Source of the DNA: Haloechinothrix sp033042135
Lineage (GTDB): Bacteria > Actinomycetota > Actinomycetes > Mycobacteriales > Pseudonocardiaceae
Assembly (NCBI RefSeq): GCF_033042135.1
Contig: NZ_WBXM01000015.1
Location: forward strand, 1-64,000
Direction of reading: 5' to 3'
DNA length: 64,000 nt
The notes beneath the pieces are model-generated. The model did not search any database. It was not told the origin of the DNA and saw nothing but the letters and a program-made list of their open reading frames with translations. The position numbers and the translations under genes are program-made. The number at the start of each line of letters is the position of its first letter. Positions within the stretch are counted from its first letter, which is position 1. Positions 1 through 9,042 of the stretch are shown here, one piece after another.

Positions 1-251
1 AAGATCTCGTGTTGCGGGGAGAACGCCCGGGTCCAGTCGGGGTTCTGCTCGTAGGAGAACGAGTACATGTGCGACTGGATGTCGCACGCGCAACCGGGAT
101 AGGAGTTGTCACGCCACGTCCCGCCGATCTCGTCAGCCTTCTCCAGGATCACGAAATCGTGAATGCCAGCTCGCTGGAGCTGGATCGCCTGTCCGAGACC
201 AGAGAATCCGGTCCCCACGATCACGACCTTGGCTCGGGCACGTACCGCCAT
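1..251 (-). CDS. Baeyer-Villiger-type flavin monooxygenase, N-terminal part (cut by window edge)
   Basis: Only the first 83 codons are inside the window and the gene runs off the left edge. The protein begins MAVRARAKVVIVGTGFSGLG, a Rossmann FAD-binding motif (GxGxxG), followed by an acidic residue near the end of beta-2 (LEKADEIGGTW). GGTWRDNSYPGCACD is the GG-T-W and YPG-C-D signature of FAD/NADPH Baeyer-Villiger monooxygenases, which insert oxygen next to a carbonyl. The start is an ATG at 249-251 with GGAGG about 7-8 bases upstream. The substrate cannot be read from this fragment. A related N-hydroxylating or flavin-containing monooxygenase is the main alternative, because the BVMO fingerprint (FxGxxxHxxxW) lies outside the window. 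A palindromic operator-like cluster sits about 115 bp upstream. Confidence 0.88.
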   Translation of the reverse strand, partial: MAVRARAKVVIVGTGFSGLGQAIQLQRAGIHDFVILEKADEIGGTWRDNSYPGCACDIQSHMYSFSYEQNPDWTRAFSPQHEI

Positions 252-363
252 ACTCACATCCTCCACGCGCCTTCCGGGGCGATATCCGACCGGGCAGCTG
301 CCAGGCAGCACGCCGGGCCACGACGACCAGCGGTCCGGCCGCGCCAGCACAGCCGCAACCATT

Positions 364-385
364 GTTACCGATAGTAACAGTTACC
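364..385. promoter_or_regulatory. Candidate TetR-type operator (overlapping GTTAC/GTAAC palindromes)
   Basis: GTTAC at 364-368 and GTAAC at 374-378 form an inverted repeat around 5 bases. GTAAC at 374-378 and GTTAC at 380-384 form a second one around a single base. Overlapping palindromes of this kind are typical of TetR-family operators. The position upstream of a catabolic monooxygenase fits ligand-controlled repression. The regulator itself is not in the window, so this is inference from sequence shape. Confidence 0.4.
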
Positions 386-690
386 ATAGGGTAGCATGCG
401 GGAAGAGGTGGCGACTGTCAACCGAACTCCGGTCACCGACCGGCGCATACCGGTCAACCCGACGTGGTGTTTCCCACGCAATAGCCCTTCGGGTATGCCA
501 TTCGACCCGGATTCACATTAAAGTAGGAGGACCCGGTAACCCCGGGCACCGCGATATGCGCACACGGCGTGCCGCCTGGCCTGCGCCGATCCGGGGCCGG
601 GGACGGGCGCCACTGGCACGATGACGTGCAATCTATCGGCTGCACAGCGAGGTGCGGCCACTCGCTTACCACCGGTAGGGACGCTCGCCT

Positions 691-724
691 CCGGACAACC
701 AGCAGCTCGCCAGCTGCTGTCCGG
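691..724 (+). other. Bulged 13-bp hairpin upstream of gltB
   Basis: CCGGA (691-695) pairs with TCCGG (720-724), and CAGCAGCT (700-707) pairs with AGCTGCTG (712-719) around a CGCC tetraloop. The only irregularity is a 4-base bulge (CAAC) on the 5' arm. It lies about 160 bp before the gltB start with no T-run after it, so it could be a leader structure in the glt mRNA. Function unknown. Confidence 0.4.
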
Positions 725-885
725 CAATAGCGGCGGACCGACCATCCGGCGAGATACCGGGCATCTCGCGTCTGAAGAGCAGACCACCGCGATTCCTGGC
801 AGTGCCACTTCCCCGGCCGCCCCCGTGGCCGGGGACCCATGCGCGCTGCCAGGACGCGCCGACACCATTGGGAGGGCGGCTAGAC

Positions 886-3800
886 GTGACCCGCCACAAC
901 ACGAGCTCGCTTGGCGCAGCGCAACCCTCGGCGCAACCCCCGAGTGAGGGTCTGTACGACAAGCAGTACGAGCACGACGCCTGCGGCGTCGCCTTTGTCG
1001 CCGATCTCTCCGGTCGCCGCGACCACTCGGTCGTGCGCAACGCGCTCACCGCACTGCGCAACCTGGAGCACCGGGGAGCGCGGGGTGCCGAGCCCGAGAC
1101 GGGTGACGGCGCCGGGCTGCTCATCCAGATACCCGATGCGTTCTTCCGCGCGGTCGTCGATTTCGAGCTGCCCGACCCCGGAGCTTACGTGGCAGGCACC
1201 GCCTTCCTGCCGCGCGACGAGCAGGCACGGGACAAGGCCAAGTCGACCATCGAGCGCGTCGCCGCCGAGGAGGACATGAGGCTGGTCGGCTGGCGTGACC
1301 TCCCGGTCGACACCGCCCATGTCGGGGCGACGGCGGCGAGCGTCATGCCTTCCTTCGCGCAGGTTTTCCTGGCCCCCAAGGAGGCGGGCTCGCACGCCCC
1401 TACCGGGCTCGCGCTGGAGCGGATGGCCTACTGCGTCCGCAAGCGTGCCGAGCACGCGCTGACCGATCACGGGGTCTACTTCCCGAGCCTGTCCGCGCGG
1501 ACCATCGTCTACAAGGGGATGCTCACCGAGCCGCAGCTGGACCGGTTCTACCCCGACCTCACAGACGAGCGCGTGGCCAGCGCCGTCGGCTTGGTGCACT
1601 CCCGGTTCTCCACCAACACCTTCCCGTCATGGCCGCTGGCGCACCCGTACCGCTTCATCGCGCACAACGGCGAGATCAACACGCTCCGGGGTAACAAGAA
1701 CTGGATGAACGCCAGGGAGTCGATGCTCCGCTCGGAGCTGATCCCCGGCGAGCTCGAGCGCCTCTACCCCATCGTCACACCGGACGCCAGCGACTCGGCC
1801 ACCTTCGACGAGGTGCTCGAGCTGTTGCACCTCGGTGGCCGCAGCCTGCCGCACGCGGTGCTGATGATGATCCCGGAGGCCTGGGAGAACCACGACGAAA
1901 TGGACCCTGACCGCAGGGCCTTCTACGAGTTCCACTCCGGGCTCATGGAACCGTGGGACGGACCCGCGCTCGTCGCCTTCACCGACGGCACCCGGATCGG
2001 TGCCGTGCTGGACCGCAACGGGCTGCGCCCCGCGCGCTACTGGGTCACCGAGGACGGCCTGGTCGTACTGGCCTCCGAGGTGGGCGTGCTCGACCTCGAG
2101 CCAGCCAGCGTCGTGGCCAAGGGCAGGCTCGAACCGGGCAGGATGTTCCTTGTCGACACCGAGCAGGGCCGGATCATCGACGACGAAGAGGTCAAGGGCG
2201 AGCTCGTCGCCGAGCACCCCTACCGGGAGTGGGTCGAGGCAGGCAGGCTTCGCATCGACGAGCTGCCCGAGCGGGAGCGCGAGGTGCCCACCCACTCCTC
2301 GCTGGTCCGCAGGCAGCAGGCCTTCGGCTACACCGAGGAGGAGCTCTCGGTGTTGCTCGAGCCGGTGGCTCGCTCCGGGGCCGAGCCGATCGGCTCGATG
2401 GGCAACGACTCCCCGCTCGCGCCGTTCTCCGGCCGGTCGCGCCAGCTCTTCGACTACTTCACCCAGCTGTTCGCCCAGGTCACCAACCCGCCACTGGACG
2501 CGATCCGCGAGGAGATGGTGACCTCGCTCGAAGCTCAGCTCGGCACCGAGCCCAACCTGCTGGATGCCGGTCCGCAGGCGTGCCGGCGTATCGTGCTGCC
2601 GTTCCCGGTGCTGGACAACGACGAGCTCGCCAAGCTGGTGCACGTCAACGACGACGGTGACCTTCCGGAGTTCCAGGCGGCCACCATCGACGGCCGCTAC
2701 CCCGTGCACGGTGGCGGCGAGGCGCTCGTCAGGCGGCTCGACGAGATCCGCTCCGAGGTCAGCGAGGCCATCGCCGAGGGCGCGCGGCTGATCGTGCTCT
2801 CCGACCGGGGCGTGGACGCCGACAACGCCCCGATCCCCTCGCTGCTGCTGACCGGAGCGGTACATCACCACCTGGTGCGCGAGAAGACCAGGACTCAGGT
2901 CGGGTTGGTCGTCGAGTCAGGTGACGCCCGCGAGGTCCACCACATCGCGCTGCTGATCGGCTACGGCGCCGCCGCGGTCAACCCCTACATGGCCATGGCC
3001 ACCGTGGAGGAGATGGCCGAGCGTGGCCTGATCCCCGGCACCGATGCCAAGCAGGCCACCCGCAACCTGATCAAAGGGTTGGGCAAGGGCGTCCGCAAGA
3101 CCATGTCCAAGATGGGTGTGTCCACGGTCGCCTCCTACACCGGTGCGCAGATCTTCGAGGCCATCGGCCTCGGGCAGGAGGTCATCGACTCCTGCTTCGC
3201 CGGAACCACCTCCCGAATCGGCGGGGTCGGCTTCGACGTGCTCGCCGAGGAGGTCGCCCAGCGGCACCGCAAGGCGTTCCCCGCCGACGGGGTGCACGCC
3301 CACCATCGCGAGCTGGAGCTCGGCGGCGACTACCAGTGGCGCCGCGAGGGCGAGCCGCACCTGTTCAACCCACACACGGTGTTCAAGCTGCAGCACTCCA
3401 CCCGCTCGGGACAGTACGAGATCTTCAAGGAGTACACCCGCGGCGTCGACGAGCAGTCCGAGGAACTGATGACGCTGCGCGGGCTGTTCTCGTTCCGCGA
3501 GGGCGCGCGTGAACCGGTGCCGGTCGAGGAGGTCGAGCCGGTTTCGGAGATCGTGAAGCGGTTCTCCACCGGCGCCATCTCCTACGGCTCCATCTCGCAG
3601 GAGATGCACGAGACCCTGGCCATCGCGATGAACCGGCTGGGCGGCAAGTCCAACACCGGTGAGGGCGGCGAGGACCCCGAGCGACTCTACGACCCGGAGC
3701 GCCGGTCGGCGATCAAGCAGGTCGCCAGCGGGCGTTTCGGCGTGACAAGCGAGTACCTGGTCAACGCCGACGACCTGCAGATCAAGATGGCCCAGGGAGC

Positions 3801-5457
3801 CAAGCCCGGCGAGGGCGGCCAGCTGCCAGGCAACAAGGTGTACCCGTGGATCGCCAAGACCAGGCACTCCACGGCGGGCGTCGGGCTGATCTCGCCGCCG
3901 CCACACCACGACATCTACTCGATCGAGGACCTGGCGCAGCTGATCCACGACCTGAAGAACTCCAACCCGGAAGCCAGGGTTCACGTCAAGCTGGTGTCCG
4001 AGGTCGGGGTCGGTACCGTCGCGGCCGGCGTGTCCAAGGCCCACGCCGACGTCGTGCTGATCTCCGGCCACGACGGCGGTACCGGGGCTTCCCCGCTGTC
4101 GTCGATCAAGCACGCCGGTGCACCGTGGGAGCTCGGGCTGGCCGAGACTCAACAGACCCTGCTGGCCAACCGGCTGCGTGACCGGATCGTGGTGCAGACC
4201 GACGGCCAGCTCAAGACCGGCAGGGACGTCATGGTGGCCGCGCTGCTCGGCGCTGAGGAGTTCGGCTTCGCCACGGCCCCGCTGATCGTCTCGGGCTGCA
4301 TCATGATGCGTGTCTGCCACCTGGACACCTGCCCGGTCGGGGTGGCCACGCAGAACCCGAAGTTGCGGGAGAAGTTCACCGGCAAGGCCGACTACGTGGT
4401 GAACTTCTTCGAGTTCGTCGCCCAGGAGGTTCGCGAATACCTGGCAGCACTCGGTTTCCGCTCGCTGGACGAGGCGATCGGGCACGCCGAGATGCTCGAC
4501 ACCCGTCGCGCCGAGGAGCACTGGAAGGCGCAGGGGCTCGACCTCTCGTCCATCCTGCACGTGCCCGAGCTCCCCGATGGCGCGCCACGCCACCAAGTGG
4601 TCAGCCAGGACCACGGTCTCGACAAGGCGCTGGACAACACGCTGATCCAGCTCGCGGAAGGCGCGCTCGCCTCAGGTGACCGGGTACGCCTCGAGCTCCC
4701 GGTGCGCAACGTCAACCGCACGGTGGGCACCATGCTCGGCTACGAGCTCACCCGGCGGTGGGGCGGCGACGGCCTGCCTGACGACACCATCGATGTCACC
4801 TTCACCGGTACCGCGGGCCAGTCGTTCGGTGCGTTCGTACCGCGCGGCATCACGCTGCGCCTGATCGGCGACGCCAACGACTACGTGGGCAAGGGCTTGT
4901 CCGGTGGCCGGGTCATCGTGCGTCCGCACGATGACGCCCCGTTCGCCGCCGAGGAGAACCTCATCGCGGGCAACGTGATCGGTTACGGCGCCACCGGTGG
5001 GGAGATCTTCCTGCGTGGCAAGGTCGGCGAGCGGTTCTGCGTCCGCAACTCCGGCGCGGTAGCGGTGGTGGAGCACGTCGGTGACCACGGCTGCGAGTAC
5101 ATGACCGGTGGCAAGGTCGTGGTGCTCGGCGGGATCGGGCGCAACTTCGCCGCGGGCATGTCCGGCGGCGTCGCCTACGTCCTCGACCTGCCACATCACC
5201 GGGTCAACACCGAAATGGTCGACCTCGACCCGCTGGACGACGACGACCGCGAGTTCCTCGCGGGGATCGTCGGCCGTCACTACGCGGAGACCGGATCCAC
5301 AGTGGCACGCTCGCTGCTCACCGACTGGGACGCGGCGGTGGAACGGTTCGGCAAGATCATGCCCAAGGACTTCAAGCGCGTGCTACAGGCACGCGAGGCC
5401 GCGGTCCGGGAGGGCCGCAGCGTCGACGAGGCAGTAATGGAGGCCGCGCATGGCTGA
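886..5457 (+). CDS. gltB: Glutamate synthase, large (alpha) subunit
   Basis: This subunit converts glutamine plus 2-oxoglutarate to two glutamates with electrons from the small subunit. I place the start at GTG 886, which has GGAGG at 871-875 and gives 1523 residues, the usual size. A 32-residue propeptide precedes DACGVAF, whose Cys33 becomes the N-terminal nucleophile of the class II glutaminase domain. The central and FMN-binding synthase domains follow (for example GGKSNTGEGGEDP and the GHDGGTGASP loop). Three cysteines at 1138, 1144 and 1149 (CX5CX4C, in CHLDTCPVGVATQ) are the 3Fe-4S ligands. The C-terminal GXGXG beta-helix occupies roughly residues 1270-1450. The gene overlaps gltD by 8 bases, so the two are translationally coupled. 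The ORF stays open upstream to 802, but that part lacks family similarity. Confidence 0.97.
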   Translation: MTRHNTSSLGAAQPSAQPPSEGLYDKQYEHDACGVAFVADLSGRRDHSVVRNALTALRNLEHRGARGAEPETGDGAGLLIQIPDAFFRAVVDFELPDPGAYVAGTAFLPRDEQARDKAKSTIERVAAEEDMRLVGWRDLPVDTAHVGATAASVMPSFAQVFLAPKEAGSHAPTGLALERMAYCVRKRAEHALTDHGVYFPSLSARTIVYKGMLTEPQLDRFYPDLTDERVASAVGLVHSRFSTNTFPSWPLAHPYRFIAHNGEINTLRGNKNWMNARESMLRSELIPGELERLYPIVTPDASDSATFDEVLELLHLGGRSLPHAVLMMIPEAWENHDEMDPDRRAFYEFHSGLMEPWDGPALVAFTDGTRIGAVLDRNGLRPARYWVTEDGLVVLASEVGVLDLEPASVVAKGRLEPGRMFLVDTEQGRIIDDEEVKGELVAEHPYREWVEAGRLRIDELPEREREVPTHSSLVRRQQAFGYTEEELSVLLEPVARSGAEPIGSMGNDSPLAPFSGRSRQLFDYFTQLFAQVTNPPLDAIREEMVTSLEAQLGTEPNLLDAGPQACRRIVLPFPVLDNDELAKLVHVNDDGDLPEFQAATIDGRYPVHGGGEALVRRLDEIRSEVSEAIAEGARLIVLSDRGVDADNAPIPSLLLTGAVHHHLVREKTRTQVGLVVESGDAREVHHIALLIGYGAAAVNPYMAMATVEEMAERGLIPGTDAKQATRNLIKGLGKGVRKTMSKMGVSTVASYTGAQIFEAIGLGQEVIDSCFAGTTSRIGGVGFDVLAEEVAQRHRKAFPADGVHAHHRELELGGDYQWRREGEPHLFNPHTVFKLQHSTRSGQYEIFKEYTRGVDEQSEELMTLRGLFSFREGAREPVPVEEVEPVSEIVKRFSTGAISYGSISQEMHETLAIAMNRLGGKSNTGEGGEDPERLYDPERRSAIKQVASGRFGVTSEYLVNADDLQIKMAQGAKPGEGGQLPGNKVYPWIAKTRHSTAGVGLISPPPHHDIYSIEDLAQLIHDLKNSNPEARVHVKLVSEVGVGTVAAGVSKAHADVVLISGHDGGTGASPLSSIKHAGAPWELGLAETQQTLLANRLRDRIVVQTDGQLKTGRDVMVAALLGAEEFGFATAPLIVSGCIMMRVCHLDTCPVGVATQNPKLREKFTGKADYVVNFFEFVAQEVREYLAALGFRSLDEAIGHAEMLDTRRAEEHWKAQGLDLSSILHVPELPDGAPRHQVVSQDHGLDKALDNTLIQLAEGALASGDRVRLELPVRNVNRTVGTMLGYELTRRWGGDGLPDDTIDVTFTGTAGQSFGAFVPRGITLRLIGDANDYVGKGLSGGRVIVRPHDDAPFAAEENLIAGNVIGYGATGGEIFLRGKVGERFCVRNSGAVAVVEHVGDHGCEYMTGGKVVVLGGIGRNFAAGMSGGVAYVLDLPHHRVNTEMVDLDPLDDDDREFLAGIVGRHYAETGSTVARSLLTDWDAAVERFGKIMPKDFKRVLQAREAAVREGRSVDEAVMEAAHG

Positions 5458-6901
5458 CCCGAAGGGTTTTCTCACCACCAAGCGGGAGACCGCGAAGCCG
5501 CGACCCGTCGACCTGCGGTTGATGGACTGGCGCGAGGTCTACGAGGGGCTGAACAACGGGAAGTTGCAGGAACAGGCCGGACGGTGCATGGATTGCGGCA
5601 TCCCCTTCTGCCACGAGGGCTGCCCGCTGGGCAACCTGATCCCGGACTGGAACACCCTGGTGTGGCGGCAGGACTGGGCCGATGCCATCGAACGCCTGCA
5701 CGCCACGAACAACTTCCCCGAGTTCACCGGCACGTTGTGCCCCGCGCCGTGCGAGGCAGCGTGCGTACTCGGCATCAACGATGACCCGGTCAGCATCAAG
5801 CAGGTCGAGATCTCCATCATCGACCGCGCTTGGGACGAGGGTTGGGTCAAGCCCCAGCCGCCTGCCACCAAGACCGGCAAGAAGGTCGCGGTCATCGGTT
5901 CGGGGCCCGCGGGACTCGCCGCCGCCCAACAGCTCACCAGGGTGGGGCACGACGTGGTGGTCTACGAGCGCGCCGACGCCGTGGGCGGGTTGCTGCGTTA
6001 CGGCATCCCCGAGTTCAAGATGGAGAAGTGGCGCATCGACCGCAGGCTCGAGCAGATGCGAGCCGAGGGAACCGAGTTCCGCACGGGCGTCGACGTGGGC
6101 GTGGACGTGACCGCCGAGCAGTTGCGCGGCTCCTATGACGCCGTGGTGCTGACCGGAGGCGCCACCGCGTGGCGCGACCTGCCGGTGCCCGGCCGCGAGC
6201 TCGAAGGGGTGTACCAGGCCATGGAGTACCTCCCGCTGGCCAACCGGGTCGCCAACGGCGAGCTCGACGTCTCCCCGATCGACGCCGAGGGCAAGGACGT
6301 GGTGATCATCGGTGGCGGTGACACCGGCGCCGACTGCCTCGGCACCGCGCACCGCCAGGGCGCTCGGTCGGTGACCCAGCTCGAGATCATGCCCAAGCCG
6401 CCCGAGTCCCGCACCGAAGACCAGCCGTGGCCGACCTACCCGTTGCTCTACCGCACTTCCTCGGCGCACGCCGAGGGCGGCGAGCGGGTGTTCTCGGTCA
6501 ACACCCAGGAGTTCCTCGGCGATGGCGACGGCAAGCTGCGGGCGTTGAAGCTGGTCGAGGTGGAACGCACCGACAGCGGTTTCGCCCCGGTCGAGGGCAC
6601 CGAGCGGGAGATCCCGGCGCAGCTGGTCACCCTCGCGATGGGCTTCGTCGGCCCGGAGAAAGGGCCGCTGCTGACCGATCTCGGCGTGACCTACGACGGG
6701 CGCGGTAACGTGGCCCGCGGCGATGATTACCAGACCAGCGTCGAGGGTGTGTTCAGCGCGGGCGACATGGGCCGCGGCCAGTCCCTGATCGTGTGGGCGA
6801 TCGCCGAGGGCCGTGCGGCCGCAGCCGGAGTGGACGCCTACCTCACCGGACGGGACGTGCTGCCCGCCCCGGTGAAGCCCACCGACCGCCCCATCTCCTA
6901 G
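5450..6901 (+). CDS. gltD: Glutamate synthase, small (beta) subunit
   Basis: This is the FAD-containing NADPH-oxidising partner of GltB, 483 residues long, the normal length. It starts inside the end of gltB. The N-terminal ferredoxin-like part carries two cysteine clusters, CMDCGIPFCHEGCP and CPAPCEAAC, for 4Fe-4S clusters. A first Rossmann motif, VAVIGSGPAGLAAA, near residue 145 binds FAD. A second, VVIIGGGDTGADC, near residue 285 binds NADPH. The closing FSAGDMGRGQSLIVWAI motif completes the FAD site. A strong hairpin follows the stop codon, so gltBD looks like a complete two-gene operon. Confidence 0.97.
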   Translation: MADPKGFLTTKRETAKPRPVDLRLMDWREVYEGLNNGKLQEQAGRCMDCGIPFCHEGCPLGNLIPDWNTLVWRQDWADAIERLHATNNFPEFTGTLCPAPCEAACVLGINDDPVSIKQVEISIIDRAWDEGWVKPQPPATKTGKKVAVIGSGPAGLAAAQQLTRVGHDVVVYERADAVGGLLRYGIPEFKMEKWRIDRRLEQMRAEGTEFRTGVDVGVDVTAEQLRGSYDAVVLTGGATAWRDLPVPGRELEGVYQAMEYLPLANRVANGELDVSPIDAEGKDVVIIGGGDTGADCLGTAHRQGARSVTQLEIMPKPPESRTEDQPWPTYPLLYRTSSAHAEGGERVFSVNTQEFLGDGDGKLRALKLVEVERTDSGFAPVEGTEREIPAQLVTLAMGFVGPEKGPLLTDLGVTYDGRGNVARGDDYQTSVEGVFSAGDMGRGQSLIVWAIAEGRAAAAGVDAYLTGRDVLPAPVKPTDRPIS

Positions 6902-6935
6902 TCCCGGGGTCGGGGTGCGCCCGATCCCCATGGCT

Positions 6936-6970
6936 GCGGCCTACCGTCAGCGTCGCCGGTAGGCCGCTTT
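6936..6970 (+). terminator. Rho-independent terminator after gltD
   Basis: A perfect 10-bp stem pairs GCGGCCTACC (6936-6945) with GGTAGGCCGC (6958-6967) around a 12-base loop, followed by TTT. It lies 35 bases after the gltD stop codon and before the convergent universal stress gene, so it may act in both directions. Confidence 0.8.
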
Positions 6971-7007
6971 GCGCCTTCCCTGCGGGAAAGGGGTGCCGAT
7001 GGTCCGG

Positions 7008-7946
7008 CTACACGCCCTGCGGGACCGTCGCGCAGTGCCTGCGCACCACCATCACAGGGCACGTGGCGTGATGCAGCAACGCCTGGCTCGTCGAGCCGAG
7101 CAGCATGCCACGGAAGCCGCCACGGCCACGGCAGCCCACCACCACGAGATCGGCGCTGTCGCTCCAGTCGAGCAGCCGCTGCCGGGGCTTGGCTCGCGCC
7201 ACGTCCCGCTGCACCTCGACGTCCGGGTAACGCTCCGCCCAGCCTGCCAGGCACTCGGCGAGCACCCGGTGCTCTGTGCCGTCCGGCGGCTCGCCGCCGG
7301 ACGGCACCGGTGACCGTGCACCGGGCTCGCCGGTATCCCCGTCGCCGGTGGCGCGGACCGCCACCAGCCTCGCCCCTCGGAAAGCGGCCTGCTCGAACGC
7401 GCAGCCCAGCGCATCGTCGCTGAGCTCGCTACCGTCGACACCGACGACCACGGTATTCGCCTGCACTCGCTCGCCCGGCCCACGCACCGCGACGACCGGG
7501 CAGCGCGCGTGCGCGGCCAGCGTGATGGTCGTCGAGCCGAGCAGTGCGCCTGCGAACGCACCCCTGCCGGACTCGCCGAGCACCACGCAGCGTGCTCGCG
7601 CCGACTCGTCGATCAGCGATACCACTGGGGAATCGGTCAGCGTCTCGGTACCGACCACGATCCCACCTCCCACCCGCTCGGCCAGCTCCCGCGCGTCGGC
7701 GAGCGCGGCGTCGGCGTCGCGCTCGAGCAGGTGGAACAGTTCGGTCGATGGGGAGATCGCGCCGCCGGGGAAGAAGTCCGGGATACCGATGGCATGCACG
7801 ATACGCAGCGCGGCGTGCCGTAGCCGCGCCTCGTGCGCCGCCCAGGTCACGGCCCGCAACGCCGCCTCCGACCCGTCCACACCCACCACCACCGGGCCGC
7901 TGCGCCCGTGTTCGGCGTGGTGCGCCGAGGTGTCCGAGTGCCCCAC
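7008..7946 (-). CDS. Tandem-domain universal stress protein
   Basis: The protein has 312 residues and two UspA domains, one starting at VVVGVDGSEAALRAV (about residue 19) and one at VVVGVDGSELSDDAL (about residue 167). Both end in a complete ATP-binding G-X2-G-X9-G-S motif: GESGRGAFAGALLGST and GCRGRGGFRGMLLGST. It is therefore probably an ATP-binding Usp, as described for mycobacterial tandem Usps linked to dormancy and redox stress. It is transcribed alone, convergent with gltBD and divergent from the DUF4129 operon. No DosR-type palindrome was recognised upstream. The partner or process cannot be inferred from context. Confidence 0.92.
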   Translation of the reverse strand: MGHSDTSAHHAEHGRSGPVVVGVDGSEAALRAVTWAAHEARLRHAALRIVHAIGIPDFFPGGAISPSTELFHLLERDADAALADARELAERVGGGIVVGTETLTDSPVVSLIDESARARCVVLGESGRGAFAGALLGSTTITLAAHARCPVVAVRGPGERVQANTVVVGVDGSELSDDALGCAFEQAAFRGARLVAVRATGDGDTGEPGARSPVPSGGEPPDGTEHRVLAECLAGWAERYPDVEVQRDVARAKPRQRLLDWSDSADLVVVGCRGRGGFRGMLLGSTSQALLHHATCPVMVVRRHCATVPQGV

Positions 7947-8094
7947 CGGCTACCTCCCGCCGTCGTACCGAGCCCGCCTGCCGCACCGGCGGGTTCCTGC
8001 TGGTCATCATGGCGCAGATACCCGGCACCTGCCACCAGGCCAGGGCGCCACCGCACCCTTGTGCGCGGTGCCATCCTGGCGCACCGTTGAGACC

Positions 8095-9042
8095 ATGGCC
8101 GCGCCTGCCCGCCTGCTCGTTCTCGCCCTGCTGTTGGTAGCAACAGCCGCCGCAGTGGCGATCGGGTCGCGGCAGGAGGTGGCAGGCACGCCAGGGTACC
8201 GGCCGGAAGCAGGCGCCGCTGGCACCGCGCTGCTGTGGCTGATGGCGCTGGCGATGCCCTTGCTGGCCGCCATCCTGCTGGCCGCCGTCCACCACCGTGT
8301 CACGCGCCGCCGCGCCACCGACCGGCACCACGGAACCCCGGTGCTCCGCGGGCTGCTCGGCGCGCTCGGGCTGCTCGGGCTGCTGGCAGCGCTGGCTGCC
8401 GTGATACCGCTGCGGGCACCCGATGTGTCGCTGCCCAGCGACCAGGACGGCCGGGCGCCCGACGACCGGCAGGAACCGCCCGGCCGGGATGCCGGAAACG
8501 AGCCGGCCACCGCCGACCCGGCGCCCGGCGGCGAGGCCGGGCCCTCTGGCTTGCTCGATGTGGTGACCGTGTTCGTGGTCGCCGCGGTCCTGCTGCTCGC
8601 ACTCGCCGCGCTGATCGCCCACTGGCCGCGACGGGCCCCCGGCGGGCCGGTAGTCGAGCGCGGCCACGGTGAGCAGGGCCACGGCTCTCGTCTCTCCACC
8701 CACCACGCCCTCGTCGAGGCGACCCGACGTGCCCTGTCCGAAGTGGATTCTGCTGGGCAGTCACCGCGCGAGGCGATCATCCGCAGCTACGCCACCTTCG
8801 AACGCGCGCTCGCCGATGCGCCGGACGCGGCGCCGCACCCGGCTGACACCGCATCCGATGTGCTGGGCAGGGCGGTTCATGCAGGCAAGCTCCGCGCCGA
8901 ACACGGCGGGCGCCTGGTCGAGCTCTTCGCCGAAGCCCGGTTCAGCACGCACCCGATGACCGAGCAGGACCGCGCCGATGCGGCGGATACGCTGCGCCGC
9001 GCGTTGGACGACCTGCGGGAGCGCGTATGGTCACCTTCCTGA
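8095..9042 (+). CDS. DUF4129-domain membrane protein
   Basis: This 315-residue membrane protein opens a five-gene operon. Hydrophobic segments are visible at about residues 5-23, 45-66, 84-104 and 163-185. A Pro/Asp/Arg-rich extracytoplasmic linker separates the third and fourth. The soluble C-terminal part (about 225-310) has the DUF4129 pattern of two helices, with SPREAIIRSYATFERAL and LVELFAEARFSTHPMTEQDR. DUF4129 domains occur in transglutaminase-like or MoxR-linked membrane systems, and their role is unknown. The start is ATG 8095, the first codon before the signal-like helix; the frame is open further upstream but antisense to the Usp gene. The end overlaps the next gene by 16 bases. 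Confidence 0.85.
   Translation: MAAPARLLVLALLLVATAAAVAIGSRQEVAGTPGYRPEAGAAGTALLWLMALAMPLLAAILLAAVHHRVTRRRATDRHHGTPVLRGLLGALGLLGLLAALAAVIPLRAPDVSLPSDQDGRAPDDRQEPPGRDAGNEPATADPAPGGEAGPSGLLDVVTVFVVAAVLLLALAALIAHWPRRAPGGPVVERGHGEQGHGSRLSTHHALVEATRRALSEVDSAGQSPREAIIRSYATFERALADAPDAAPHPADTASDVLGRAVHAGKLRAEHGGRLVELFAEARFSTHPMTEQDRADAADTLRRALDDLRERVWSPS

Larger units (their letters stand above)
252..885. other. Divergent intergenic region between the monooxygenase gene and gltB
   Basis: This 634-bp stretch separates divergent genes. It holds a GTTACC/GTAAC palindrome cluster at 364-385 and a bulged hairpin at 691-724. A 41-codon ORF at 396-521 starts next to the palindromes but has no recognisable domain and poor wobble GC, so I do not call it. 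No regulator gene for the monooxygenase is visible here. Confidence 0.7.

Noticed and set aside
396..521. A 41-codon ORF beside the operator-like palindromes, perhaps a truncated regulator.
   Set aside because: There is no recognisable helix-turn-helix and it is too short to judge; kept only as a remark.
2917..4614. A 565-codon open frame on the minus strand inside gltB (and similar long antisense frames in dxs, sigB, the acetyltransferase and nrdJ).
   Set aside because: These are high-GC shadow frames. They are Val/Leu/Gly/His-rich, lack ribosome sites and domains, and lie opposite well-recognised genes.
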